64,000 nt of DNA from Angiostrongylus vasorum (taxonomy: Eukaryota > Nematoda > Chromadorea > Rhabditida > Metastrongylidae), in contig JADANN010000409.1 of NCBI GenBank assembly GCA_018806985.1, positions 1,302,001 through 1,366,000 of the forward strand, written 5' to 3'. Below, one piece after another: positions 46,267 through 58,385 of the stretch (the stretch's first letter is position 1; the number at the start of each line of letters is the position of its first letter). Both the position numbers and the translations under genes were made by a program. The notes beneath the pieces are model-generated. The model saw only the letters and a list, made by a program, of their open reading frames with translations. It was not told the DNA's origin and ran no database searches.

Positions 46267-47009
46267 AGAATCTGGACAGTTATCTTTGTAACTATTTCTT
46301 TCTCTTCAATTTATTTTTAATGAGACTTCACTGATTCACTGATTACATGGTGCCTAGTCAGTTCTAATAAATGCTTCCTTCATGTACTGCTAATGTGAGT
46401 CGATTTCTGAAACATTTGGATATACAAAATATGACGCATAACTACTCACTCACCAAGATGTTTTCCTGTTGTAAATAGAGGCGACGTGTTCGTGAGAGAG
46501 CCACGTGAATCAGTTGTAATCACGTCGTTATTTATCAGATATCTTGAGTGGCAGCAGTAAATCCTCCGTTTTTTCACTATTCTGCTCTAGTTAGCAAAGC
46601 AGAGGCTTCAGCTCATTTGAAAGATCCAAAGTGTGGTGAATTCTTTAGGCAGGTCTTTTTATCTTCACAGTTTTTTAGTTACAGAGTATAATCATGAGTA
46701 GCTCGCTGGTTTCTTCATGATTAGACATGGGACTTCCCTGTTGGATATGGTTCCGAACCACCTTTCATATATTTATGTCTCTTGATTGTAGCTTCATGTT
46801 GATTAAGGTACGCAATCACTCGTGTTCATTGGTACGGATAGTAACGTGTATAAGAGATGTGGTGTACATTGAGTTTTTAGTTCTCTGTCTCATATTCCAG
46901 CACCACATCTTTTCGGTTGCCTTTCCTGGAAAACATTTAATTTAATTGGTTATAATCAACATTTGTTTATATTGTTGAGCTTACACAAGGTTGACAGAGA
47001 TGTTTATTC
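46267..47009. other. No gene recognised
   Basis: AT-rich, nothing supported. Confidence 0.4.
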
Positions 47010-47045
47010 GGCTAACTCTTCGACGTCTTCGTCTTCATCGGAGCC
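47010..47045 (-). ncRNA. Hammerhead-like motif outside PLE (copy 1)
   Basis: Minus strand: GGCT, C, CGATGA (one change from CTGATGA), A, stem II GACG/CGTC with loop AAGA, GAAGAGTT, AGCC. It has the 36-base layout of the PLE motif but a different stem II and flanks. Shares flanks with 53767-53802 (GTTAGCCGA, TAAACATCT). Confidence 0.5.
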
Positions 47046-47792
47046 GACGATCCTTGTTGATGGTCCATAGTTGTCCGTCTTCTGAAGGTGGGGTCTTCAT
47101 CGCGCATTGAGCCAGATCTTCCTCGCCTGACCATCTCGAATGAGCAATACTAACCCGGTGATTGCGATTTTAATTGGTTATATCAATGCCCGCCCAAAGC
47201 TTATGAAACTATTGCTCCAATAAAAGGTGCTACTTTTCTCTAACATTTAGATGCTACTTTAAAACGAATAGGTCATCTTCCTCGATTGGAATGACAGCAA
47301 CCACTGAGCTCGTGAATAATGAAAGAGCTGTCTAGAATTTCTTCCTGATATCCACATTCTTCACAGCGATGTTCTTAGTATCCCACAAGAACACGCAAAC
47401 AATACTTGAAACAAAGCTAATGAGTTTTATCAGCATCTGATTTGAAGGTGTTAGCTTTAATGAGTAAAATGGGACAGTTATAGGTGGAATGAATAATGGT
47501 CATAACTCTGCGATGGACGTTTGATTGACGTCATGGCAAAAACTTCGCATTAAATTGTTCAAGCAGAAAAAATATTGGCTGACGTCATTTGCAAATATGA
47601 AAGAATACGATGTGGACTGAATTTCTTAACAGTGAGAGTGATGGGTAACAGATTTATATTTGTTGTATCATCTCGATAAATTGAATACAGAAAGGTTAGT
47701 ATCATCTACAATATTGTGCCGACGCTGAACATAAACAGAACAGCTGCATGAAGGGCGTGGAAAACGAGATGAGGAGTAGAAAAAAAATATAC
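47046..47792. other. No gene; flank of hammerhead-like repeat
   Basis: About 100 bases next to the motif (to about 47140) are part of the repeat shared with 53690-53830. Confidence 0.35.
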
Positions 47793-47929
47793 AGTTCATT
47801 GGCTCTCCTCTTGGATTTCATGGTTTTATGCTGTCCGCCCATAAATTGGGACGCTAGTGTGATGAATAGAGGTGGAATGATCAGTGTTAACGAACCCTCA
47901 ATCATAAGAATAATGCCATATCTACTCAC
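47793..47929 (-). CDS. Exon candidate with one membrane helix
   Basis: A minus-strand frame reads SRYGIILMIEGSLTLIIPPL, FITLASQFMGGQHKTMKS, then KRRANEL to a possible GTATAT donor. A hydrophobic helix followed by a basic loop resembles part of a nematode chemoreceptor or other multi-pass protein, but one helix is not enough to assign it. The plus strand is also open. Confidence 0.27.
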
Positions 47930-49523
47930 ACGAAAATGAGGAGAAGGACCTCCACGATTTGCTCTAAATTCAGAAGTCTGGCCACTTCTCCTGCAGAGTT
48001 AACGTGGACTCTCTTCAGTTCAGCGTCGTGTTCAGTATAGCTTTATTTCATTTGTTCTCGTGAGGTAATCGAGTGGACTCGGAGTATGCTGGCTTTTCGT
48101 ATTGTTAAGTGAATAGTTGAAAACCAGCACACCTATACCTCATAACTTCAAAAATCGGTCCATTTAGGAATAAAGTGTGGTTCACTGAACAAAATTCGAA
48201 GCGGAGTGATTTTGTGTGACATACAAAAGCAAAAAGACGTGTTGAGACGTATTACCACTTAAGAATTCTTATTTGAAACACGTCAAGGAAGTAAGCATGT
48301 CATTGTATCCCACGATCGAAAAGTCGTGATGGACAAGCAGCAAGCAGTAGTTCGTATTGTTTACGCCCTGTTCATTCGGTGAATAATAAGGCTACAATTG
48401 TTAGGGAAATTGATATAGATATAACTAGAATAGCATCAATTCAACTAAAAGCTGATAAGACTATGTGGTACTATCTCATATAGACATTTGTATGGACCGT
48501 CTTCAAGAATTGTATGAGCTCTAGGATATTTTTCGTTTGCCCTTTTTTTTTCTTCACGAAGGCCATGCATGATTTATTTCGAGAGTTGCGACGTCAGCGA
48601 ACATCATTCCACCATTCACAAGTCGTTCGCAGCTTAAACACAGCCAATGTGGCACAAATACCTTCAATCACCTTCCACGTGGTGGGAATGGGAACCTTTA
48701 CATTTTCTTAAAATCCACTTCCTCCATCTGTCGTCCTCGTCTCATCAAATCACCGCCAATATCACAACGTTGTTTCGCATATGAGGTACTTTTACCTGTA
48801 TTTTGTATATTTTTTTGCCAAGCTTTAATGAGAGTCCGTTTTAAGATAGAGCGCACAATTTTTTTCAAATGTCTGAACTGAGTAGTTTGGGTAAATGCTT
48901 TTTCGCGTGCCTTCTATATTTTCGAGGATATCGTCCAAGCCTTCCGTTGGTGAACATTTAAATTCTCGACGTAGTTATGGTGTAAAGGTGTTTCAAAACT
49001 CCGCTGCATAGTAGAACGATGGTTGGACCATTAGGTCAAAAATGTAAGCACAGTGTCTGCGGTCATTCTGGGATAATCCCACAGGACGATCTCCTTTCCT
49101 CAGAAAATTTTTACTTTATATCCTTTTTTCTGCCTTTTAATATCTTTTAATTTCTCTAGAGATCGACTATGTTTGACTCTTCATCACCTCACTCCTCGAA
49201 AAGTTTAGTGTTGTCGCCAAAACGAAAGCCTTCTTAGGATTTATTAGAAACAAGAACGTGATTTCTAATGCAGTCGAGCGATTTGTTTAAGTAATAACGT
49301 TTAGTGAAGAGTGGCTTTGACAAGAGAACGTTCACATACCTTTTTCTTCCAAAGATGGTAAGAATTCAGTGAAGGATCAGTATTTCCCGCCATACTAAAG
49401 GGAGTGAAGTTTCACAATTATCCACTAGTTTCACGATTAATTTGAGGTTCCGATGGTATGGATAGGCTTAGTATTCCTCTTAATAACTATTGACCTCGAC
49501 CTAGGATTCGTCTAGAGCGGAAA
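47930..49523. other. No gene recognised
   Basis: The frame 48514-48711 (plus) lacks splice support. Otherwise AT-rich. Confidence 0.35.
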
Positions 49524-49770
49524 TTAGCGGTGCATTGCAAAACACACATGGTCATTGGTTTGATCCAGAGCCCTAGGTTCACGAATCTTTCTATCACTCC
49601 AAGTGGTTTTAGACATATCTTGGAGGATAGAAGTACTGACCTGATTTAATGCAAGGCCACCGCAAGTCATTATAGGCCAAATATGCATTTAATCAACTTT
49701 GTCGATATTTACTGAAGTCGAATGCATGAAGCGTCCTTTAAGTATTGATCAACGTCGATAGCTCAATCAT
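49524..49770 (+). repeat. SINE-A copy, old, second head type
   Basis: ACACACATGGTCATTGGTTTG head, diverged body, 3' end GATCAACGTCGATAGC. Confidence 0.75.
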
Positions 49771-49933
49771 TTAGGCATTAAGCAGCGGCTTTAAGAGGCA
49801 AAGGTGCCATCGTCTGACATCATGTCCTGACGATTACAAATGTATTATACGACGTTTCCATAGATTTCATAAAAAAAACAATATTACTGCACAGCTTTTT
49901 CACTGTGAATGTCTCACGGGTTCTGTAACACAC
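49771..49933. other. Nothing recognised
   Basis: Short gap. Confidence 0.4.
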
Positions 49934-50044
49934 CTGTGAGGAACCATGCCACCATAGCACTTTGTCCTCAACATCTTGCATTTCACGACGATAATAAGCT
50001 CGCGAAGGAATTATGCGTGAAGTTCTCAACTTATTTATCCACAT
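49934..50044 (-). CDS. Exon candidate, unknown
   Basis: 37 codons from an ATG at 50044 to a CAG/GTGTGT donor (MWINKLRTSRIIPSRAYYRR, then EMQDVEDKVLWWHGSSQ). Coding-like in its second half. The start may be an acceptor further in. Unnamed. Confidence 0.25.
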
Positions 50045-50143
50045 CTCAGTTGACTTAGAAGTAAGACGTTAAATATAAAACGCCAAAGGAACTCAAAAAT
50101 GTAACAAACGTTAATGGATACGAGAAAGCCAAAGCAAAGGCTT

Positions 50144-50255
50144 CGGTTGGTGTGGTGTATAGCACGTGAGCCCAGCAGGTTTGACCTAGGTTCTGAGTTT
50201 TCTTCATATCTCAGCATTCTAGTGGTTATATTTCACAAAGCACCTTGCCATGGAA
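50144..50255 (+). repeat. Family B copy with tRNA-like head
   Basis: GGTTGGTGTGGTGTATAGCA and GTTTGACC head joined to a diverged body (TATCTCAGCATTC, GTGGTTATATTTCAC). Confidence 0.65.
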
Positions 50256-50757
50256 AAAAAATAGGCAGAAAATAAAATTTGGGACATAATTTGATGTGTT
50301 TTAATAAATAAATGCAAAAAAAGAGGCTTTTGTTCTGCACGGATTTCACCTTCCCACTATTTAGCACTCTTATCTCATAAATAAGTATCTGTTCACTTTT
50401 GGGGGTAAAATAATTAAGTAATAAGAGTTTAATGTAAACATGAAAGCCTCCAGTTTCCAGCCGTGATCTAAGCGAAGTTCAAATAACCAGTAGCTAATCT
50501 TTGAGATCTCCCAAGTGGAAATACATCCAATGCAAAATCTAGATGAGCGACCCTGTCATCTGATAAAAACAGATGAGAGCAGATGGACGAACTGAACAGT
50601 GAAGTGGGCCCAGTGTAATGCAGACGTCGTCTAGAGGCGATAACCTACAAATAGTTGGACGCGAATGAGGTTTCTGTAGGAGCATAAGAATAACTTAGTC
50701 ATTCACATTTAACAAATAAATCAGAAGAAATCGGAAACCGAAATCATCAAAACATTG
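50256..50757. other. No gene recognised
   Basis: Unassigned. Confidence 0.4.
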
Positions 50758-51035
50758 GGTTTTTACTTTTTATTTGCTGCCTACTACAATTTTTCACAGC
50801 AGGGTATTATGCGAAATACAACCACAACAATGCTCAGATATTTGCAAAACTCCGGACCACTGGTGTCTGCGCGGTGGGGGGAACGGACGTGCTATTATCC
50901 TTTCCGGAGGCTAACGCGTTCACCATCACACCATGCGGGTCCTTCGTTTGGTGGTGAACGCGTTAGCCCCCTGCAAAGGGTAATAGCACGTTCCCCCCCA
51001 GTTATGCGAATATCTCAGATTCGTTGTAGTTACAT
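50758..51035. repeat. Family B head-to-head inverted pair
   Basis: 50758-50945 is a minus copy and 50950-51035 a plus copy. The heads (GGTGGTGAACGCGTTAGCC both ways) are almost touching. Same arrangement as 42130-42475. Confidence 0.82.
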
Positions 51036-52964
51036 TGAGTTCTCTTAGCAAATATTTCTACATATGTAATCTTTGCGATGTGCTGAATTGGAATTGTGTT
51101 CATGAGCTGTGAAAACGCTGAATCGTTCTGATTCTCATTCAAATGCGTCACCACATCCAAACTGATTCATCACCACTTTAATCGCTGAACAGCTGTGTTA
51201 ATTCATTAGAAAACAAAAAGAGAAAATTAGCACGCAAAGAGTCATATACCAAAGAATAACATCATAACCACAATCAAACTGACCTAATGTGAAGCGATAC
51301 TTGAAATTGTGATGATTAACACAGCTATTCGTTCGTTTCAATCCTCCGAATTTGCCTGTGTGGACAGGTCATAGAACTGTAACAATTCAGAAAAGCTTTG
51401 CACATTTGCAACGAAAAGTTGTACGTGATAGATGCTTTGAAATCGTATACGTAATGTCCTCCCAAGACAAAAAAAATTTATGAATTGGGGGGCAATTATC
51501 CGTCCTCCATGGTCTTCATTGGTTGGTTTACTGCCTTGTGATGGAGGGTGTGTGCTTTAACAAAGAACTCAGATGTGTTATATAGAGTTCATCCTAAGAA
51601 AAGTCGTCCAAGACCCACACTTAGTATGCCATCTACGAGTAAGCCTATGCTGAAAATTACCATCGTCCTGGCTGAAACCTGGTTCGGAGACTGACAACCT
51701 TTGTTTGCTCTACAGTGGTTGGCGAGTAGCTATGTGCGATAAAAATCTGGGTTAGCCCTAGCTTACCTATCCTTGAACTTCAAAAGGGAAAACCCTCAAC
51801 GAATTTTTTCATTGTACAAGGAATTGGATGATTCGTGAAAGCAGGATGCCCAAAGGACAAAATAAGGTTACCTTCATATGAAAAGCAAGATATAACAAAA
51901 AAAAACTCGATGTAATTTCAAAGCAGCTGGTTCACTCTTGTAGAAAAACAATCGAAACGGCTTGCGTCTAAATAGCAACTGTTCAATATGAGCCGTCAAC
52001 GACTTGATTTCGCGGAGTCTCAATCACGTAACAAAAGAACCACTGACCCGATCACAACCGTTTTTAACGAAGATTCTAAGGGAAAAATATGAAGGCATTC
52101 TTTATGCTCTCGAGCGGGCAGTACTTCCTAAACAGCTCTAGCATGCTACATGCTCGAATTGAGCCTGTGCATATGCATAACACAGAGTAGTAGGAAGTAG
52201 GGAGAATTATTGCAGACATCTATTTATTAGCTCATAAATCAGTCTGTTATGTGGATAAGACACATTTTCCACCGAGTGTGCAGAATTCTGAAAATCAAAG
52301 TGACCTTTGCACAAATTGTGCATTCATCGATTAACGAACGATTCATGCAAACGCTAAATAATATCCCCACCTTTCTGCATGTCAGAATTCTCTTGTGGAT
52401 TCAGTTAGACAAATATGAAGGCCATCATATTTTTCGTGCAGAGTTCTTGTTACGAACTCTTACCACCAAGCGATGATTATTGTTCTACACATACTATATA
52501 AATACTTAGGGAAGTCGATGACATTAGCCTCGTTCAAAGCCACCGGTTCATCTGATTTTCGACTTTTAGATGTACGCTGAGGCACACGTGACCTTCAATC
52601 GTTGACGTCAGCCAAGACACCAGATTTTATCTGTAGCTTTTTCTAAATGGAGAGTTTCCTTCCATGCTGTCCTCTCAGAACAGGTAGTCAGTAACATAGA
52701 CAGTACCTCCACTCTGCTAATGCTTCTTCCAGATTTATTACGGAGTACAGTAAGTCAGGAAGAACCGTATACTCCAAGGGATGCTCGCTGTGCCCAATGC
52801 TATTTGTATTTTTCACTGCACTTGAGTACATAAACCATGAAGAAAAAAATAATCTCGAAAGTATTTCAATCCAAAAAGGGCAAGATATCATTAGAGTCAC
52901 ACCTTTGAGAATGATAATGCTCTTGTTCGAAGTTACATCCTTATATGTCAATTGTATGAAAGCC
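51036..52964. other. No gene recognised
   Basis: 1.9 kb of AT-rich sequence. Frames at 52249-52476 (plus) and 52688-53050 (minus) are unsupported. Confidence 0.35.
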
Positions 52965-53080
52965 CAATTTGTTGAACCCGGAGAACTGACAGTGTTGTTG
53001 AGTGAAGGACAAGAGATCGAACCAGTGATCGTCTGTGAATCGCAGGACACCTCTGACCACTACGATACGAACGTTCCTTT
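52965..53080 (-). repeat. SINE-A head and part of body, second head type
   Basis: Plus-strand GAGATCGAACCAGTGATCG, then CACCTCTGACCACTACG, matches the head of the 63209 copy in the same orientation. Confidence 0.7.
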
Positions 53081-53333
53081 ATGAGAGTCAGTACTTTGAG
53101 TGCTGTGTGTTCTCAACCCTTTCACGACTGCGGACATTTTAGCGCCTCGAGCTCGTCGGGGCACATGTCACATTGGGGCGCAATCGGAATGCGCATTGAA
53201 GTCGAGGTCTACGATACGAAGCGTACAGTAGCGTGCATACTGAAATCAATGCACATGTTCGTGAAAGTGTTAAACTATCTAAAATTATTCCATACGAGCT
53301 ACTGCTTGCTTTATAGACGTGCTGTAATGAAAT
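53081..53333. other. GC-rich, coding-like, unresolved
   Basis: 53130-53270 has coding-like frames on both strands (plus: GMRIEVEVYDTKRTVACILK). No model chosen. Confidence 0.25.
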
Positions 53334-53570
53334 TTATTGAACAGCTTGCACTTCCGTCCAGAGCGAGAGACGACCTTGTTCTGCATTCTTCGAGCCAGCC
53401 GCGCTTGCCGTTGTGTGGGTAGGCGAGGAATTGCCGGCTGGCTGATTGGGTGGCTGAAAGGGACGCAGACGACGCACCGCTGCACTTTCCCCGCCCGTGC
53501 AGCTGCCGCCGCCCATGACGACACCGCAACCAGTCGCCGAACTTTCCACAATTCCCATCACTCTCTCCAC
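53334..53570 (-). CDS. Probable terminal exon, Gly/Ser/Pro-rich C-terminus
   Basis: The minus-strand frame has consistent codon choice and unusually high GC: VVMGGGSCTGGESAAVRRLR, PFQPPNQPAGNSSPTHTTAS, AAGSKNAEQGRLSLWTEVQA, then VQ and TAA at 53334. The stop overlaps an AATAAA, a possible poly(A) signal. Low-complexity tails of this kind are common at the ends of channels, receptors and transcription factors. No domain is present here to say which. The two other minus frames and one plus frame are open too, so confidence is limited. The 5' limit is not fixed. Confidence 0.4.
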   Translation of the reverse strand: MERVMGIVESSATGCGVVMGGGSCTGGESAAVRRLRPFQPPNQPAGNSSPTHTTASAAGSKNAEQGRLSLWTEVQAVQ

Positions 53571-53766
53571 TCTTCACTTAAAAAAGCTAGTAAATTCAGG
53601 TGATACACTAAGATTTATTAACTAAGTATTTGAGATAGCGATTAAGACTCATGCAGGACAATATTTTTCATTTTTTTTCCAGAACAATGATGTTCGCGCT
53701 ATGTGGATGGCGGCTACCTCAGGATGTCGAGAAGACGAACAACTGTGACCATCGACTCGCGTCATC
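53571..53766. other. Flank of hammerhead-like repeat
   Basis: From about 53690 shared with 47046-47140 in reverse. Confidence 0.4.
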
Positions 53767-53802
53767 GGCTCTGATGAAGACGAAGCCGTCGCAAAGTTAG
53801 CC
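53767..53802 (+). ncRNA. Hammerhead-like motif outside PLE (copy 2)
   Basis: Plus strand: GGCT, CTGATGA (perfect core), A, stem II GACG/CGTC with loop AAGC, GCAAAGTT (expected GAAA then a short stem III), AGCC. The outer stem GGCU/AGCC is intact. The second core is altered, so activity is doubtful. Confidence 0.52.
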
Positions 53803-55744
53803 GATTAAACATCTATATAAACCTCATGTAAGCTTAACAATCCAAGAAGGTACTCTTGCAGAAGTTTCCAAACACCTTGAGGGAAGGTTTTTCATTGCAG
53901 GCTCTCACCATCACGAATGCTGTTTTTCTTGCGAGCAAAGAAGAAATGACATTTTTAAAGTACTTCTGTCTGAAGTACTTCTGAAGTGCCGAACTGAGGA
54001 TGTAAAAATAGGTTCTTGGTGCTGACAAAATGTACTCTATCACTTATCAACTTTCTCGTATCCTCTACGCTTCACGTACGGCTTTTCAAGTTTGTATTGA
54101 ATTTTCCATTCCTATAGCTTCCGTCTTCACGTGTCTTCATGTGTTTCGAGGTGGAGTTTCAACTCAAACTCTACCGTAATTCATATAGTTCGAAATCCTA
54201 TTGCCAGACTAGCTAAATATTTTCCTCTGCTACTAAGTGCAGCCGTTCTTCCAGCGGATCTCCGCTGTGTTCGCACTTTAAGCTCCACGCGGTAATCGAT
54301 AACCTGACCTTTGATAAGCAACGATGATAGACTATCAGTGTAAACACTCTTCACGATTTGAGTTCTTCATGACATTTCATGACGTTTCAATTCCTTCAGC
54401 AAAGTGTGTGAACAAACAAATATCAGATTGACGTCAATGTTTAGCGTCGTTTTGAAATTCTGGCTGTTGATTCTTTTCATATATTCGGTATAACACCGAA
54501 CTAAAAATCAAATACCATATACTTTTCCATCAACACTGTAAAGATAGCTGTCACTTCCTACCAGTGCTGCAACGAAAGCGTTTCTTTTAACGTGTTACCT
54601 CTTTTACGATCTCAGTTGTCCTCTTTTTAGCGCCGAACTACTCTTATGGTGAGTACAACGAAGTGGGTGGAAAAGTCGTTGTACTCTAGTAAGTAGGGAA
54701 TCCGAGAACTAAAAGAAAGTGTAGTCCGCGTCTCTTATTCAATAAGGTGTTTATGCAAGAATGTACTAGAAAATGAACGTCCTATGTTTTCCTTGTCGGC
54801 TTTTCTTCGAAATCTTGTGCCTGTTTTAGCCTTTGTTTTTTAGCAGATTCCTTATTTCCAGGTCCTTCTTCATTAATATTCCAAGTTTTCCAAGTTTAGG
54901 TTTCTATCAACATGTATGTGACTTTCAGGCGATAAGTCTCAGCGGTTCCTTATGAAGGAAATAGAAAGCAGTATGTGAAAAAAAGAGGAATTTTTCCGCC
55001 GTTTATCTTTTTTGCGTATTCCGTTATGTCTGCTTCATCTTCCTCCTTAGTGCCATTTAATCGGAAGAAAGAAGAATGAGCAGAAAAAAAACAACAACAA
55101 TGATTCTCGTCTAACATCACGGGCTACCTTCCCATCTGCCAACAGCGTTGTTTTTTTGGGTTGTCTGGAAGAAATGATCTCCATTCCGGAAGAAAGCGAT
55201 CTCCAATCCGAATTTCATTGTACATTACATTCCTAGTGCAAGTTTATCACGCGATGATGACGTTTTTCGAGGCAGGAATATTGATTTTTGTTTTTTCCCT
55301 CTGTTCTCTACTTTTTTTTGTTCCTTTCTTTATTCATTATTTTTTTCCATCACTCCTCACTGGAGACACACCTGTAACCTTCGAAGATTCAAGAGAACTG
55401 CCTAATTTTCTTGAGAAACATTCGTGCACATGTCCTAATAAGACGTTGGAAAGCCTGTTTAGTTGTTTTTGCTACTAATTGCTTCCTATCTACGACCTAA
55501 TCAAATGCTTAATGAAAGTCCACTGACGTGGTCTCGCTGCGTAATAACTTTTTCAACAAGATGTCATTGTGGTTGAGATACGAATTTGAAGCTGAACTCG
55601 AAATCGTCTTATGTTTTCATAAGCAGATTGAATCCTAGAGCTGTAACATGTTTGTTGACCTGAAAAGTCATTGTTTCCTTTCCTTTACTTGGTTTATTTG
55701 AAGAGAAACGATCGTTGAAAGCGCTCTGCTTAGAAATTGTCGTG
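53803..55744. other. No gene recognised
   Basis: The plus-strand frame 55161-55478 contains a hydrophobic stretch and CTCPNK but no splice support. Otherwise AT-rich. Confidence 0.35.
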
Positions 55745-55970
55745 CGCATTGTAGCGCATTCTACCCTGCCTCCCGATCCTTCCATTCTCTTCGATCAGCG
55801 AATTGGTACCGGAATTTTCTGTATGAATAAAAACCCTGACTTTTCACATTAGTATGTTACCGCAAGTCATTTTACAGGCTAAATGTGCATCCAACCAACT
55901 AATCAATGCTACGAATGGAGTGGAATGCATGACGCATTCACGAGGGATTGTTTAGCGATGAATGCTCAAT
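55745..55970 (+). repeat. SINE-A copy, old
   Basis: GCGAATTGGTACCGG, ACCGCAAGTCATTTTACAGG and GGAATGCATGACGCATTC survive. Confidence 0.68.
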
Positions 55971-56189
55971 CGTTTTTCTTTCGGTGACATTTCGGACGAT
56001 CACCTGCATTAGAAGCTGGTGTAACAACCGTCACCATGACCTATCATCTCTGTTCAACGAGGAGTATTGTGTACCACCACAAAGTAAAAGTACAAGCTAC
56101 TACGTCCATTCCTCATTCAACTTCCTTCGTGTCGTTCCACCATTGATCGATCACACAAACACTGTTCGTCGCACTGAAGCGTAAACCTC
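55971..56189. other. Gap between two SINEs
   Basis: The plus-strand frame 55948-56184 spans it without further support. Confidence 0.35.
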
Positions 56190-56462
56190 TCGGCGTTGAT
56201 CATTCATTCCCCTAGAAAAGCGCTGTGCTTTTGATTCCATTGAGGAATACAGAGGTGTCTAGAAAAGAAGAAGAGATGGATTTCATAGTTAACCTCTCAA
56301 ACGTCCAACTAAGAACCGATGTCAAGTATCCAATGTCTTTGGCCTTCCAAACTAGTGTGACACGAAAAAGCGTCTGCGTTAGGGATGGAAGGCTTCACTA
56401 TCCATGAAAACGGATTTGAACCAAAAACTGTGTACAACGCAGTGAACCTTTATACCACTGTG
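56190..56462 (-). repeat. SINE-A copy, old
   Basis: 3' end CTCGGCGTTGATCATTC on the plus strand, head remnant at about 56400-56460. Confidence 0.65.
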
Positions 56463-57142
56463 CTATTAACATTCCTGTAGTGTTAATTTTCAACTAGTTA
56501 GTCTTCCTCTCGAATCTGCATCATTTTCGAAATCCCTCGACTTTTTTCCAGATCGTCTATTATGGTCATTCGGAATACTTTCCTGTTCTATAAGCATCGT
56601 TCTGCTTTGGTTCATAGCATTCGTTTTCTTTCTTGCAGTTGCCCATACGGGCTACAGATTTAGCCGTAGAGTAAAAAAGAAAAAATAAAACGAAGTTCGC
56701 AAACTGTGATTCATCTTATCTTACGACCTACTCTCTAAGAAAATTCATTTGTTATTCATTAAATTCTTAGGACTACCGTATGTCAAACTGTTCATCGAGG
56801 AAGTATTCGATGGCCTTCTGAATCTTTCTTTTGTTTATTTTGCGGTTTGATTGGTTGTTTATTTTGAAATTAATAGTACACAAACACTCGATGATTTGGT
56901 TCATCCATTTCCAACTAGCCAGCTAAGGTTGCATGAGAGTAAGTAGTGAAAACAAGATTATCAGCAAAGTTGTCACATCGAATGGACCTAGCATTTTTTG
57001 TTTATTTATTGGAAATACGAAGTGGTTTTTTAAAGCCACAATCGGTATTTTATTTGTCAGTCTGAATTTTGCAGTAATGTAAAAAATAGAAACTGCGTAA
57101 CTTAAATCCGGTTCTATTTTTCTTTGTCAGGTCCTTCGATAG
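56463..57142. other. No gene recognised
   Basis: AT-rich. Confidence 0.4.
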
Positions 57143-57420
57143 GGGCGCGTGTGGCGCAGTGGTCAGAGGCGCCATGCCACGCACACGTGAAATCGATCCC
57201 TATGTCCATGGCCTACCAAGCCTTCCATCCCTCCTGGGTCGGCAAATTGGTACCATATTTGTCTGGGAGGTTAGCAGCATTGGTTCGATACAACGGCAGC
57301 CCACCGCGAGTCTTTGTAAAGGGCAGATATGCATTCATTCACCTCCTAACGGTGCCTAATGAACTCGAATGTATAGCGCATTCCTCAGAAGTTCATCAAC
57401 ACCGAGAACTTTATCCTTTT
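57143..57420 (+). repeat. SINE-A copy, near full length
   Basis: GGCGCGTGTGGCGCAGTGG head to GAACTTTATCCTTTT. Confidence 0.93.
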
Positions 57421-58139
57421 TTAAGTCGTTAGAATAGAGTTGATTTTAGAAATTTGAACATTTGGATCTATCTGGCTTATGAAGACGGTTTCTATTTCCT
57501 CGAAAGGCTTTCAGTGGGGACTTTACTTGAGATAGGTAATGGTGAAATTAAAAAGATGCCTTAACTCATAGGTGGGTTTCTGGATGGAACATCGAACCCA
57601 TTCTTTGAATTCTTCTCTTCTGTGTAAAGGTCTGTTCGACATCAGTGAACGTCTATTCGCTATGGCGAAACTATTTCGTTGAGTTTGTAATTAGTCTTTC
57701 TAGTAGAAGCGTATTTACATGGGATGAAAATAATTCCATCAAGCACTCGTGCCCATAGGAATTGAATGGGAGTGTCGTGACTGACAAGAGATAATGGTTA
57801 TGCGCCTATCACCCCCTTTCTTCAAAGGTGTTTCATTGCTGAAAAGAACAAGGGTCACTGAAGAGAGACGGACAACCCTTACATTGCCATTGACGTAACT
57901 TTTTTCGTTGGCTGTGCCAATAGATTCCATCAAAATTCATGGTAGGTTCTCTATGCTTACTCTTTGAGCAGAATGTTCGGCTTCGATCATCGCTTTTGAT
58001 GACGAAATTGTTTACCACATTCTATTGCGATATGTTCTTTTTTGTACACCCTTGCCACTACTTGTCTTACCAAAGAAGCACCTGGTTTGGTGTAGCTTAT
58101 ATTACTCGGATAATTCCCTATTTTCTTGATGAGCAGCAC
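57421..58139. other. No firm gene
   Basis: A minus-strand 49-base intron-like segment (GTAAGG to TTTTCAG, 57835-57890) joins two open frames, but the upstream one begins right after a stop. Not called. Confidence 0.25.
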
Positions 58140-58385
58140 AAAGGTGTTATTACAATATTTATTTCACTAAAGCTAACATTTCGACGGGCTTTGACTTCTT
58201 CAGAATCTGGAGTGGTCAACTTTATGCGCAGTCTAATCGACCAAAGACTTCCAAACAGCAGTAGAAAAACTCGAAACCTGAATTTCAATCACATGGAAGA
58301 CAACTCCATTGATAAATTTCGGACGGAAAAATTGTTGAACATCGGCGAGCTCAATAGAAAGTCGGTCCTGGGAATGCACTATTAT
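58140..58385. mobile_element. PLE terminal-repeat relic
   Basis: Minus strand 58215-58172 holds a decayed hammerhead-like block (CTGAAGA core kept, GAAATGTTAGC end), and plus strand 58350-58372 reads AATAGAAAGTCGGTCCTGGG, a PLE terminal-repeat word. The 168-codon plus-strand frame (57939-58445) spans it and is not a gene. Confidence 0.5.

Noticed and set aside
52688..53050. 120-codon minus-strand frame
   Set aside because: Overlaps the same SINE piece, with no splice sites or domain. Length is within chance for this window.
52797..53084. 95-codon plus-strand frame ending DTNVPL, first taken for a gene
   Set aside because: From about 52965 it is a SINE-A head in reverse, so the second half is translated repeat, and the first half has no support.
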